DNA of 64,000 nucleotides. Source: Burkholderiales bacterium (lineage in GTDB: Bacteria; Pseudomonadota; Gammaproteobacteria; Burkholderiales; Burkholderiaceae_C). The notes below the pieces were generated by a model. The model made no database searches. It saw only the letters and a program-made list of their open reading frames with translations, and was not told where the DNA came from. The translations under genes and the position numbers were made by a program. Of this stretch, positions 44,767-53,706 are shown piece after piece. The first letter of the stretch is position 1; each line of letters opens with the position of its first letter. Location of the stretch: assembly GCA_021414305.1 (NCBI GenBank), contig JAIOOS010000015.1, forward strand, positions 124,001 to 188,000, written 5' to 3'.

Positions 44767-46680
44767 GTGCGCAATGCGTCGCTCCTTCGCAACCCGCTGA
44801 CGAGGATCGCCCTCGCCGCGGCGTTGGCGTTCGCCTGGGGCGGCGGTGCGGTCGCGGCCGACGAACCCGCCAAGCCGAACCACGAGGTCAAGGACCCGTA
44901 CTACGGCGACGCGCTGTTCCACTTCTTCCAGGACCACTACTTCACGTCGGTGACGACGCTGATGGCCTCGCAGCACTTCGGCCGCGTCTCGCACCACGAC
45001 GAGGAGTCGGAGATCCTGCGCGGCGGCATGCTGCTCTCGTACGGCCTCACCAAGGAGGCCGGGCAGATCTTCGCCAAGCTGCTCGACAGCACCGCGCCCA
45101 AGGTGCGCGACCGGGCCTGGTTCTTCCTCGCCAAGATCCGCTACCAGCGCGGCTACCTGCCCGAGGCGGAGAACGCGCTCGCCCAGGTCGAGAACAACCT
45201 GCCGGAGAACCTGCAGGAAGACCGGCTGCTGCTGCAGGCCAACCTGCTGATGTCGCACGGCGAGTTCAACGCCGCGGCCGACGTGCTGAACAGCATGTCG
45301 CTGAAGGCGACGAGCTCGCGCTACGCCCGCTACAACCTCGGCGTCGCCCTGCTCAAGCTCAACGACACGCCGCGCAGCGTCGCCCGCGGCATGAGCATCC
45401 TCGACGACGTCGGCCGCATGCCGGCGGAGAACGAGGAGTTCCGGGCGCTGCGCGACCGGGCCAACGTCGCCCTCGGCTTCACCGCCCTCACCGAAGGCGA
45501 CGCGCGGCTGGCGCGCAGCTACCTCGAGCGCGTTCGCCTGAAGGGCCTGCAGTCGAACAAGGCGCTGCTCGGATTCGGCTGGGCGGCCGACTCGCTGAAG
45601 GACCCCAAGCTCGCGCTGGTGCCCTGGACCGAGCTCGCCGAGCGCGACGTCGGCGACTCGGCTGCCCTCGAGGCGCGCATCGCCGTGCCCTACGCCTACG
45701 TCAAGCTCGGCGCCTACGGCCAGGCGCTGGACCGCTACAACACGGCGATCGCCGCGTTCGAGCAGGAGAGCAAGGCGCTCAAGGAATCGGTCGTCGCGCT
45801 GCGCTCGCCGAAGTGGATAGACACCCTGATCGACGCCAACCCCGGCGACGAGATGGGCTGGTTCTGGCGCCTCGGCGACCTGCCCGAGGTGCCGCACGCG
45901 GCCCACCTCTCGCAGGTGCTGGCGCAGCACGAGTTCCAGGAGGCGTTCAAGAACTACCGCGACCTGCGCTACCTGGCGAAGAACCTCGACGACTGGAAAG
46001 ACAAGCTCGGTATCTTCGACGCGATGCTGGCAACCCGCCGCAAGGCCTTCGCCGACAAGCTTCCGCCGGTGCAGGCGCGCGCCGGCGACACCAGCATCGA
46101 GCTGCTGGCCAAGCGCCGTGACGCCGTCGCCAGGGAAGTGGCCGAGGGCGAGCAGGCCGGCGACGGCGTGGCCTTCGCCGACGCCAAGGAGCTCGACCTG
46201 CTCGAGCGCGTGAAGACCCTGCGCGCCGCGGTCGAGGCTCCCGGCGCCGATGCCGAGGTCACGGTCCTGCGCGAGCGGGTCCGCCTTGCCGCCGGCCTGC
46301 TGTCGTGGCAGCTCGCGAAGAAGCAGACCGACCGCGTCTGGGCGCTGCAGAAGGACCTGCAGCAGATCGAGGCCGCGCTGGTCGAGATGAAGCGGCGCGA
46401 CGCCGACCTCGCGACGGCGCAGAAGGAAGAGCCGCTGCGCTTCGACCGCTTCGGCCAGCGGATCGCGGCGCTCTCGCCGCTGCTCAACGTCATGATCCCG
46501 CGCGTGGCCTCGCTGCAGCGCGAGCAGCAGCGCGCGGTGCAGGACATCGCCGTCGCCGAGCTCGTGCGCCAGCAGGAGCGGCTCGCCGACTACACGACGC
46601 AGGCCCGGTTCGCCCTCGCCCAGCTCTACGACCGCGCCTACGCCAACAAGGAGCCCGAACGTGCGGCGGCCAAGCCCTGA
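44767..46680 (+). CDS. exported TPR protein
   Basis: 637 residues from GTG 44767. A signal peptide ends at VAAD. Helical repeats of TPR type run from about 45 to 400 (YLPEAENALAQVENNLPENL; EFNAAADVLNSMSL; RYARYNLGVALLKLNDTPRS; YAYVKLGAYGQALDRYNTAI). The C-terminal 220 residues are predicted coiled coil (LQKDLQQIEAALVEMKRRDA; RVASLQREQQRAVQDIAVAE). It is probably a periplasmic scaffold that positions the other exported parts of the complex. Its 3' end overlaps the next gene by 20 bases. Confidence 0.78.
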   Translation: MRNASLLRNPLTRIALAAALAFAWGGGAVAADEPAKPNHEVKDPYYGDALFHFFQDHYFTSVTTLMASQHFGRVSHHDEESEILRGGMLLSYGLTKEAGQIFAKLLDSTAPKVRDRAWFFLAKIRYQRGYLPEAENALAQVENNLPENLQEDRLLLQANLLMSHGEFNAAADVLNSMSLKATSSRYARYNLGVALLKLNDTPRSVARGMSILDDVGRMPAENEEFRALRDRANVALGFTALTEGDARLARSYLERVRLKGLQSNKALLGFGWAADSLKDPKLALVPWTELAERDVGDSAALEARIAVPYAYVKLGAYGQALDRYNTAIAAFEQESKALKESVVALRSPKWIDTLIDANPGDEMGWFWRLGDLPEVPHAAHLSQVLAQHEFQEAFKNYRDLRYLAKNLDDWKDKLGIFDAMLATRRKAFADKLPPVQARAGDTSIELLAKRRDAVAREVAEGEQAGDGVAFADAKELDLLERVKTLRAAVEAPGADAEVTVLRERVRLAAGLLSWQLAKKQTDRVWALQKDLQQIEAALVEMKRRDADLATAQKEEPLRFDRFGQRIAALSPLLNVMIPRVASLQREQQRAVQDIAVAELVRQQERLADYTTQARFALAQLYDRAYANKEPERAAAKP

Positions 46681-49510
46681 GCGTGCCGCTCCTCGCCGGC
46701 GCGTGGGCGCCCGCCACGGCGCGACGCTGCTCGCGGCCTGCCTGCTCGCCGGTTGCTCGATGTTCGGCAGCGGCAAGAAGGGCACGCCCGACAACGAGCC
46801 GACCCTGAAGACGCTGGCCGGCCGCGACGTGCCGGTCGTGCGCGATCGCCAGGTCGCGGTCACCGAGGCGCAGGCGATCGACGCCTACCGCAAGTTCCTG
46901 GAGATCTCGCCGCGCGCGCCGCAGCGTGCCGAGGCGATGCGCCGGATCGGCGATCTCGAGATGGACCTGGCCGACAACAGGAGCGCCACCGGCAGCGACG
47001 CCCCGGACTACAAGGCGGCGATCGGCCGCTACAACGATTTCCTCAAGGCCTACCCGAACGACCCGGGCAACGACCGCGTGCTCTACCAGCTCGCCCGCGC
47101 CTACGAGCAGGGCGGCGACCTGAACACCGCCCTGAAGACGCTCGACCGCCTGGTCAAGGACTACCCGCTGAACCGCTTCCGCGACGAGGCCCAGTTCCGC
47201 CGCGGCGAGCTGCTGTTCACCGCCAAGGACTATCCGAACGCCGAGAAGGCCTTCGCCACGGTGCTCGCCGGCGGCCCCGGAGTGGCCTATCACGACCGCT
47301 CGCTCTACATGCAGGGCTGGTCGCAGTTCAAGCAGATGCGCCTCGACGATGCGCTGCGCTCGTTCTTCGCCGTGCTCGACCTGAAGATCGCGGGCAAGCA
47401 GGGCGAAGGCGGGATCGAGACCCTCGCCGGCCTGAGCCGCGCCGACCGCGAGCTGGTGGAAGACACGTTCCGCGTCACCAGCATCAGCCTGGCCAACCTG
47501 AAGGGCGCGGAGAGCATTCCCGAGTTCGTCGGCGACTCGCAGGCGCGGCAGAGCTACGAGTTCCGCGTCTACGAGCAGCTCGGCGAGCTCTACATCCGCC
47601 AGGACCGCACCAAGGACGCGGCCGACACCTTCAGCCTGTTCGCCCGCCTGCGCCCGCTGCACGCGCAGGCGCCGGTGCTGCAGGCGCGGGTGATCGAAAT
47701 CTACGAGAAGACCGGCTTCGCCAACCTGGCGCTCGAGGCGAAGAAGGAATACGTTGCCCGCTACGGCGTCTCGAGCGAGTTCCGTCGCGCCAATCCCGAG
47801 GGCTGGGACAAGGCGCAGCCTCTCGTCAAGACCCACCTCGCCGAGCTGGCGCGCCACTACCACGCGAGCGCGCAGAAGACCAAGGCCAGCGCCGACTACC
47901 AGGAGGCGGTGCGCTGGTACCGCGAGTACCTGGTCTCGTTCCCGACCGACCCGGCGGCGCCGCAGAGCAACTTCCTGCTCGCCGAGTTGCTGTTCGAGGA
48001 CAAGCGCTTTGCCGACGCCAGCGTCGAGTACGAGAAGACCGCCTACGGCTATCCGGCCCACGCCAAGAGCGCCGACGCCGGGTATGCCGCCCTGCTCGCC
48101 TACGCGCAGCAGCAGAAGCAGGCGCCGCCGGCCGAGGTGCCGGCGCTGCAGAAGGCCAGCGTCGCCAGCGCGCTGCGCTTCGCCAGCGCGCAACCCGCCG
48201 ACCCGCGCACCGGCCCCGTGCTCGCCGACGCCGCGGACAAGCTCTACGCGCTGAAGGACAACGCGCAGGCGTCGGTCGTCGCGCAGCGGCTGCTCGACCT
48301 GCAGCCGCCCGCCGCCGACAAGGAGCGCCGGGTCGCGTGGACCGTGCTGGGCCACACGGCGTTCGAGGCCGGCAGCTTCGACAAGGCGGAGCGCAGCTAC
48401 GCCGAGACCCTGAAGCTGGTGCCCGAGCGCGACGCCGCGCGCAACGACCTGGTCGAGCGCCAGGCCGCTGCCATCTACAAGCAGGGCGAGCAGGCCCGCG
48501 CGGCCGGCCAGACGCGCGACGCGGTGGGCCATTTCGCCCGCGTCGCCACGGTCGCGCCGCAGTCGAGCATCCGCGTCAACGCGCAGTACGACGCCGCGGC
48601 GTCGCTGATCGCGCTGAAGGACTGGGACGCGGCCACGCGCACCCTCGAGGACTTCCGCACCCGCTTCCCGAACAGCCCGCTGCAGGGCGAGGTGAGCGGC
48701 AAGCTCGCGGTCGCCTACCTCGAGAAGGGCCAGTGGGCCAGCGCCGCCGGCGAGTTCGAGCGCCTGGCGACGTCCAGCCCCGACCCGAAGATCAGCCGCG
48801 ACGCGCTCTGGCAGTCGGCCGAGCTCTACGAGAAGGCCAGCTCGCGCCCGAACGCCACCAGGTCGTACGAGCGCTACCTGGCGAAGTACCCGCAGCCGAT
48901 CGAGCCCGCGATCGAGGCGCGCTGGCGGCTGTCGAAGCTGGCGGCGGCCGACGGCAACCTCGGGCGCGAAGCGGCGCTGATGAAGGACATCTTCCACGCC
49001 GACCAGAACGGCGGCGGCGCCCGCACCGACCGCACCCGCTACCTCGGGGCGACCGCGGCGCTGGCGATGGCCGAGCCGGTCGCCGCCGAGTACCGCAAGA
49101 TCGCGCTGGTCGAGCCGCTGCAGCGCCAGCTCCGCCTGAAGAAGACGAAGATGGAAGAGGCGCTCAAGGCCTACGCCGTCGCCGCCGACTACGGCGTCGC
49201 CGACGTCTCCACCGCCGCCACCTTCCGCATCGCCACCGTCTACCGCGACATGGGCAAGGCGATGATGAGCTCGGAGCGGCCGAAGAAGCTGAGCAAGGTC
49301 GAGCTCGAGCAGTACAACGTGCTGCTGGAAGAGCAGGCCTTCCCGTTCGAGGAGAAGGCGACCGAGCTGCACGAGGTCAACGCGCGCCGCGCCGCCACGG
49401 GCGTCTACGACAAGTGGGTGCAGAGCAGCTTCGACGCGCTGCGCGAGCTGCGCCCGGTCCGCTACGGCAAGCTCGAGCGCAGCGAAGGAGTGGTCGATGC
49501 GATCCGCTGA
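46661..49510 (+). CDS. large TPR lipoprotein
   Basis: 949 residues from GTG 46661, with AAGGAG at 46648-46653. A lipobox ACLLAGC follows a basic N-terminus. TPR-like helical repeats fill almost the whole chain (AIDAYRKFLEISPRAPQRAE; YNDFLKAYPNDPGNDRVLY; AVRWYREYLVSFPTDPAAP; AERSYAETLKLVPERDAARN; AAGEFERLATSSPDPKISRD). It is in the style of Agl/Glt-type TPR lipoproteins and YbgF/BamD-like scaffolds. It should be a membrane-anchored structural backbone. Its end overlaps the third TPR gene by 14 bases. Confidence 0.8.
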   Translation: MRRPSPERAAPRRRVGARHGATLLAACLLAGCSMFGSGKKGTPDNEPTLKTLAGRDVPVVRDRQVAVTEAQAIDAYRKFLEISPRAPQRAEAMRRIGDLEMDLADNRSATGSDAPDYKAAIGRYNDFLKAYPNDPGNDRVLYQLARAYEQGGDLNTALKTLDRLVKDYPLNRFRDEAQFRRGELLFTAKDYPNAEKAFATVLAGGPGVAYHDRSLYMQGWSQFKQMRLDDALRSFFAVLDLKIAGKQGEGGIETLAGLSRADRELVEDTFRVTSISLANLKGAESIPEFVGDSQARQSYEFRVYEQLGELYIRQDRTKDAADTFSLFARLRPLHAQAPVLQARVIEIYEKTGFANLALEAKKEYVARYGVSSEFRRANPEGWDKAQPLVKTHLAELARHYHASAQKTKASADYQEAVRWYREYLVSFPTDPAAPQSNFLLAELLFEDKRFADASVEYEKTAYGYPAHAKSADAGYAALLAYAQQQKQAPPAEVPALQKASVASALRFASAQPADPRTGPVLADAADKLYALKDNAQASVVAQRLLDLQPPAADKERRVAWTVLGHTAFEAGSFDKAERSYAETLKLVPERDAARNDLVERQAAAIYKQGEQARAAGQTRDAVGHFARVATVAPQSSIRVNAQYDAAASLIALKDWDAATRTLEDFRTRFPNSPLQGEVSGKLAVAYLEKGQWASAAGEFERLATSSPDPKISRDALWQSAELYEKASSRPNATRSYERYLAKYPQPIEPAIEARWRLSKLAAADGNLGREAALMKDIFHADQNGGGARTDRTRYLGATAALAMAEPVAAEYRKIALVEPLQRQLRLKKTKMEEALKAYAVAADYGVADVSTAATFRIATVYRDMGKAMMSSERPKKLSKVELEQYNVLLEEQAFPFEEKATELHEVNARRAATGVYDKWVQSSFDALRELRPVRYGKLERSEGVVDAIR

Positions 49511-50273
49511 GCTCACCCTCCTCGTCGCCAGCCGCTCCATCGCCATGGCGCTGGCCGCCGCCCTCGCCGGCTGCGCGACCGTGATGGAGCCGCTGCAGGC
49601 GGTGCGCGACGCGATGGCACCCTCGACCGTCTCCGCCGCACCCGCCACGGCGCCTGCGACGGCGGGCGCCACGACGCCGCGAGGCGCCGCGAGCACGGGC
49701 GCTGCAGGCTCCACCGCCGCACCGCCAGCCGCGCCGGCCGTGACCTCGGCGCCGGCCGATGTCGCGGTAAGCCCCGAGTCGCAGCGCGCCTTCGACGACG
49801 CCGCGCGGGCGCTGCGCGCCGGCCAGCACGCCGACGCCGAGCGGCGCTTCCGCAGCCTCGCCCAGGCGCATCCCGAGCTGCCCGGCCCGCACGCCAACCT
49901 CGGCCTGATCCAGCGCCAGGCCGGCAAGCTGCCCGAGGCGGTGAGCGAGCTCGAGACCGCGGTCCGCCTCAGCCCGCGCCAGCCGGTCTACTGGAACCAG
50001 CTCGGCGTGACCTACCGCCAGGCCGGCCAGTTCCCGAAGGCACGCGAGGCCTACGAGAAGGCGATCGCGCTCGATCCGGGCTACTCGGCGGCGGTGCTCA
50101 ACCTGGGCATCCTTCACGATCTCTACCTGAACGACGGCGCCCGGGCGCTCGACCTCTACGGCCGCTACCTGATGCTGCAGCCGAGCGGCGACGCAACCGT
50201 AACCAAATGGGTCGCGGACCTCAAGAACCGCAAGCCCGCACCGATCACCGTGAGCCGCAAGGAGAAGGAATGA
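49497..50273 (+). CDS. TPR lipoprotein
   Basis: 258 residues; the ATG at 49497 follows GAAGGAG inside the end of the preceding gene. A lipobox AALAGC is followed by an Ala/Pro/Thr-rich spacer to about residue 95. Three to four canonical TPRs come next (ERRFRSLAQAHPELPGPHAN; LPEAVSELETAVRLSPRQPV; FPKAREAYEKAIALDPGYSA). It is probably a smaller adaptor working with the two large TPR proteins. Its stop overlaps the ATG of the next gene. Confidence 0.82.
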   Translation: MRSAELTLLVASRSIAMALAAALAGCATVMEPLQAVRDAMAPSTVSAAPATAPATAGATTPRGAASTGAAGSTAAPPAAPAVTSAPADVAVSPESQRAFDDAARALRAGQHADAERRFRSLAQAHPELPGPHANLGLIQRQAGKLPEAVSELETAVRLSPRQPVYWNQLGVTYRQAGQFPKAREAYEKAIALDPGYSAAVLNLGILHDLYLNDGARALDLYGRYLMLQPSGDATVTKWVADLKNRKPAPITVSRKEKE

Positions 50274-50698
50274 CCACGCCAGGGATCCCGATGCGCACGC
50301 GCCGTGCCGCGGCGGCGGCGCTCGTCCTCGTCGCCTGCACCGGCGCGTTGGCCGCGCCGCCGGCCAAGAAGGCCCCGCCGGCGCCCTCGGCCGCCGCGCT
50401 CTCGGCGATGCCGGCGGTGACCTCCGCCTCGACCTCGGCCTCGGCCGCCGCGCCCGACCGCGCCGACCTCGAGCGCACCCAGATCATCGGCAACCGCGAG
50501 CTGCCGAAGGTGCTCTACATCGTGCCCTGGAAGAAGCCGATTCCCGGCGACCTCTCGGGCCGGCCGCCGGTGAGCGTGCTCGACGAGGCGCTCGCGCCGG
50601 TCGACCGCGACGTCCACCAGCGCCAGATCCAGTACGGCGCACAGGCGCAGGCGCGGATGGCACCGCCGCCGGCGCCCGCCGCGCCACCCGCCAGGTAA
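50270..50698 (+). CDS. exported Ala/Pro-rich protein of unknown function
   Basis: 142 residues from the ATG at 50270, with AAGGAGAAGGA directly upstream. A signal peptide ends near GALAA. Low-complexity Ala/Pro/Ser segments flank a conserved-looking centre, DLERTQIIGNRELPKVLYIV, at about residues 63-82, followed by PWKKPIPGDLSGRPPVSVLD. The C-terminal Gln/Arg/Ala/Pro tail is probably disordered. It lies directly before the exbB-like gene. I do not recognise a family; a role as a motor-associated periplasmic linker is only a guess. Confidence 0.7.
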   Translation: MTTPGIPMRTRRAAAAALVLVACTGALAAPPAKKAPPAPSAAALSAMPAVTSASTSASAAAPDRADLERTQIIGNRELPKVLYIVPWKKPIPGDLSGRPPVSVLDEALAPVDRDVHQRQIQYGAQAQARMAPPPAPAAPPAR

Positions 50699-50746
50699 GC
50701 CGATTCACGTTCCCCCGAATTCACTCGTTTCACCGGAGATCGCCCC

Positions 50747-51409
50747 ATGGATGCCTTCAGCACCGTCGTCAAGTTCTTTCAGGATTGCGGCTTGTTCATC
50801 TACCCGAGCGCGCTGATCATGGCGCTCGGCGTCGCCATCGCGATCGAGCGCTTCCTCTTCCTCACCAAGGCGCGCAACGAGAACCGCAAGGTCTGGGCCG
50901 AAGTGCTGCCGATGCTGCAGAAGGGCCAGTTCCGCGACGTCCAGGGCGTGACCTCGCACTCCGACGCCGCCGTCGGCAAGATCGTCAACTACGGCCTGAC
51001 CCGCATGCAGAGCCCCGGCCGGCGCGAGGACTACGACGCGGCCATGGAGGAAGGCATGATGGAGATCGTGCCGCGCCTGGAGAAGCGCACCCACTACATC
51101 GCGACCTTCGCCAACGTGATCACGCTGGTCGGCCTGCTCGGCACCATCATCGGCCTGATCAAGGGCTTCACCGCGGTGGCGCAGGTCAACCCGGCGGAGA
51201 AGGCGGAGATGCTCTCGGCCTCGATCTCGATCGCGATGAACAACACCGCGTTCGCGCTCATGGTGGCGATTCCGTTCCTCCTGATCCACTCCTTCCTGCA
51301 GGCCAAGACGAGCGAGATCGTCGACGGCCTCGAGGCGGCGAAGATCAGCTTCCTGAACCTCGTCGGCCGCGTTCGCGCCGAGCACCCGCCCGCCGCCGCG
51401 GCGCGCTGA
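50747..51409 (+). CDS. exbB: ExbB/TolQ/MotA-family proton channel protein
   Basis: 220 residues. Three membrane helices (about 15-36, 120-143, 165-190) and a large cytoplasmic loop match ExbB/TolQ. Family marks are YPSALIMALGVAIAIERFLFL, in helix 1 at residues 19-39, NVITLVGLLGTIIGLIKGF (helix 2) and SISIAMNNTAFALMVAIPFLL (helix 3). It forms the pentameric stator that converts proton flow into movement of a TonB-type protein. The two following ExbD genes give one ExbB with two different ExbDs, as in myxobacterial AglR with AglQ and AglS. Confidence 0.92.
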   Translation: MDAFSTVVKFFQDCGLFIYPSALIMALGVAIAIERFLFLTKARNENRKVWAEVLPMLQKGQFRDVQGVTSHSDAAVGKIVNYGLTRMQSPGRREDYDAAMEEGMMEIVPRLEKRTHYIATFANVITLVGLLGTIIGLIKGFTAVAQVNPAEKAEMLSASISIAMNNTAFALMVAIPFLLIHSFLQAKTSEIVDGLEAAKISFLNLVGRVRAEHPPAAAAR

Positions 51410-51434
51410 GAAGAGCACGGGAGGGAGCGCGACC

Positions 51435-51992
51435 ATGCGAGTCCGCCGCCTGAAGAAGACACCGGCGCACCTGGAGATCACGGCGTTCATCAACCTGATC
51501 GTCGTCCTCGTGCCGTTCCTGCTGTCGACCGCCGTCTTCACCCGGCTGGCGGTGCTCGACCTCGCCCTGCCGGCGCAGTCGAGCGACGCGATCGCCAAGC
51601 TCGACGCCGACAAGCCGCTCAAGCTCGAGATCGTGATCCGCCCCGGCAGCCTCGAGGTCGGCGACCGCCACGGCGGCAACCTGCTGCCGATCGGCGACCG
51701 CATCCCGGACGTCGCGTCGGGCCCCGACACCCGGGCCCTCGCCGTCCTCATCCAGGCGATCAAGACCAAGTTCCCGCAGCACGACGACGCCACCGTGCTC
51801 GCCGAGCCGAACACCTCCTATGAAAAGCTGGTCAAGGTGATGGACGCGGTGCGCGGCGGCCACCAGGCGCAGGACGGCAAGTCGGTGCACGTCGACTACT
51901 TCCCCAACATCTCGATCGGCGATGCGCCGATCGTGCAGTCGGCGGCGGCGCCGACCGGACCCGTGGCCCTGGCGGCAGCGAGGAAGCCATGA
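51435..51992 (+). CDS. ExbD/TolR-family protein lacking the proton-carrying Asp
   Basis: 185 residues with GGAGGGAG upstream. A single membrane helix near the N-terminus (about 15-35) and a periplasmic ExbD-like domain follow the family pattern. The membrane aspartate essential for proton transfer in ExbD, TolR and AglS is replaced: the segment reads ITAFINLIVVLVPFLLS with N20 at that site, and no other acidic residue lies in the helix. It may be a structural subunit beside the second ExbD, which keeps the Asp. The stop overlaps the next start (ATGA). Confidence 0.82.
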   Translation: MRVRRLKKTPAHLEITAFINLIVVLVPFLLSTAVFTRLAVLDLALPAQSSDAIAKLDADKPLKLEIVIRPGSLEVGDRHGGNLLPIGDRIPDVASGPDTRALAVLIQAIKTKFPQHDDATVLAEPNTSYEKLVKVMDAVRGGHQAQDGKSVHVDYFPNISIGDAPIVQSAAAPTGPVALAAARKP

Positions 51993-52480
51993 AGCTCACC
52001 CCACGCCAGCGCCGGGCCGAGCACAAGGGCCGCAACAAGACGATGGTCGACATGAACCTCGTCTCGCTGATCGACGTGTTCACGATCCTGATCTTCTTCC
52101 TGCTCTCGAACTCGGGCGGGGTCGAGACCCTGCCCAGCCCGAAGGCGGTGCACCTGCCGGAATCGGTGGCCGAGAAGGCGCCGCGCGAGACCGTGATCGT
52201 GGTCGTGAGCGGCACCGAGATCCTGGTCGGCGGACGCCGGGTCGCCTCGGTCGCCGAGGTGCTGGCGAGCGAAGGCGACCTGATCGAGCCGCTCAAGGTC
52301 GAGCTCGAGCAGCAGGCGGGCCGCCAGGTGATCCGCAAGGAAAACGAGGCCGACGCCAAGCGCCTCACGATCATGGGCGACAAGGACATCCCGTACCGGC
52401 TGCTGCGCAAGATCATGTTCACCGGCGCCCGCGCCAACTTCGCCGACGTGTCGTTCGCGGTGCGGAGGCTCGACGCATGA
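51989..52480 (+). CDS. exbD: ExbD/TolR-family protein with intact Asp
   Basis: 163 residues. The N-terminal helix MNLVSLIDVFTILIFFLLS has D29 at the conserved proton-binding site. The periplasmic part has the ExbD fold (VIVVVSGTEILVGGRRV; LTIMGDKDIPYRLLRKIMFT; GARANFADVSFAVRR). It should be the active ExbD of the stator with the upstream ExbB. It is flanked by four-base overlaps on both sides, indicating tight translational coupling and fixed stoichiometry. Confidence 0.9.
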   Translation: MKLTPRQRRAEHKGRNKTMVDMNLVSLIDVFTILIFFLLSNSGGVETLPSPKAVHLPESVAEKAPRETVIVVVSGTEILVGGRRVASVAEVLASEGDLIEPLKVELEQQAGRQVIRKENEADAKRLTIMGDKDIPYRLLRKIMFTGARANFADVSFAVRRLDA

Positions 52481-52539
52481 GCCGCCGTGCCGTTCCCAAG
52501 GCGAATGCCGCAGCGCGCAGCGCGGAGGTCTCCCAATGA
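52477..52539 (+). CDS. candidate 20-residue linking reading frame
   Basis: From an ATG that overlaps the exbD stop (ATGA), 20 codons (MSRRAVPKANAAARSAEVSQ) run to a TGA that overlaps the ATG of the TonB-like gene (ATGA). The GGAGGT ribosome site for the TonB-like gene lies inside it. It may be a coupling device that carries ribosomes from exbD to the next gene rather than a functional peptide. Confidence 0.35.
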   Translation: MSRRAVPKANAAARSAEVSQ

Positions 52540-53702
52540 GCGCCGCGGCCACCGTCTCGTTCCGCACGCCGGTCCTGCCGTGGACCCTGGCGAGCGACGA
52601 CGAAATCCGCTTCCGGCGGATCACGCAGCGGGTGCTGCTGCTCTGCGCCGTGATCTTCATCGCCATGCCGTGGCTGCCGGTATTCAAGCCCGATCCTGCC
52701 AAGCCGGCGGAGGTCGCCGCGCCGATGGCCAGGCTGCTGATCGAGCAGGCGGTCGTGCCGCCTCCGCCACCGGTGCCGGTCAAGCCGACGCCCGAGGCCG
52801 CCAAGCCGCTGGAGCGCGAGGTCGCCAGCAAGAAGCCCGAGCCCGAGAAGCCCGCGTCGCGCAAGCCGAGCGCGCCGGCCAAGGTGGCGCTGAACAAGGA
52901 AGCGGTGGTCCCCGAGGCGCGCGTGCCGGTGCCCGACAAGCCGCCGGGCGAGGTCGACGCGGCGCGGCGCAAGGTCGCCGGCATCGGCCTGCTGGCGATG
53001 AAGGACGACGTGCAGGAGCTGCACGGCGCCCCGGTCGCGGTGCAGATGCGGACCGACATCAAGCAGGGTCCGGGCGTGGGCACGAGCGTCGGCGTGGGCG
53101 TCGGCGCGGGCAATGAAGCCGGCGTGCCGACGCGCAATCTGATCACCTCCAACGCCACCGGCGGCAGCGGCGGCATCAACACCGCGGCCTACAGCAAGAA
53201 CACCGGCGGCGGCGGCCTGGCCGGCCGCTCGACGACGATGGTCGAGGGCGTGATCGGCGGCGGTGGCGGCGGTGGTGCCGGCGGCGGCGGCGCGCGCGGC
53301 CGCGGCGACGGCACCGGCAGCGGCCTCGGCGGCTCCGGCGGCAACGGCACCGGCGCCGGCCCCGGCGGCAACGGCGCCGGCGGCAACGTGGCCCGCGGCG
53401 GCGGCGGCAAGGCGTCGCGCTCGATCGAGGACGTGCGGATCGTGTTCGAGCGCAACAAGGGCTCGATCTACGCGATCTACAACCGGGCGCTGCGCGAGGA
53501 GCCGGGCCTGCAGGGCAAGGTGGTGCTCAAGCTGACGATCGCGCCCGAGGGCAACGTCGTCGACGTGCGCATCGAGTCGAGCGACCTGAAGACGCCGGAG
53601 CTCGAGGCGAAGCTGCTGGCCCGCATCCGCCAGTTCGACTTCGGCGCGAAAGACGTGAACCAGATGGTCGTCAGCTACCCTGTCGACTTCCTGCCCTCGT
53701 AG
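52536..53702 (+). CDS. glycine-rich TonB-like protein with AgmX/PglI-type C-terminus
   Basis: 388 residues. A cytoplasmic N-terminus is followed by one membrane helix (about 33-50), a Pro-rich and then Lys/Pro/Glu-rich periplasmic spacer (75-140), a long Gly-rich stretch (about 195-300) and a C-terminal domain from about 310 (VRIVFERNKGSIYAIYNRAL; GKVVLKLTIAPEGNVVDVRI; FDFGAKDVNQMVVSYPVDF). That end matches the TonB/AgmX-PglI C-terminal family, in which partner proteins in the outer membrane are contacted. With ExbB and ExbD upstream it should carry energy across the periplasm. The Gly-rich spacer is unusually long for TonB. Confidence 0.85.
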   Translation: MSAAATVSFRTPVLPWTLASDDEIRFRRITQRVLLLCAVIFIAMPWLPVFKPDPAKPAEVAAPMARLLIEQAVVPPPPPVPVKPTPEAAKPLEREVASKKPEPEKPASRKPSAPAKVALNKEAVVPEARVPVPDKPPGEVDAARRKVAGIGLLAMKDDVQELHGAPVAVQMRTDIKQGPGVGTSVGVGVGAGNEAGVPTRNLITSNATGGSGGINTAAYSKNTGGGGLAGRSTTMVEGVIGGGGGGGAGGGGARGRGDGTGSGLGGSGGNGTGAGPGGNGAGGNVARGGGGKASRSIEDVRIVFERNKGSIYAIYNRALREEPGLQGKVVLKLTIAPEGNVVDVRIESSDLKTPELEAKLLARIRQFDFGAKDVNQMVVSYPVDFLPS

Positions 53703-53706
53703 CTCG

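Noticed and set aside
46490..49927. A 1145-codon open frame antisense to the large TPR gene
   Set aside because: High GC makes stops rare in other frames. The plus-strand frame has a lipobox, TPR periodicity and ribosome site, while the antisense product is low-complexity and matches nothing.
53160..53420. Non-coding GC-rich simple repeat
   Set aside because: It is the in-frame Gly-rich spacer of the TonB-like protein.
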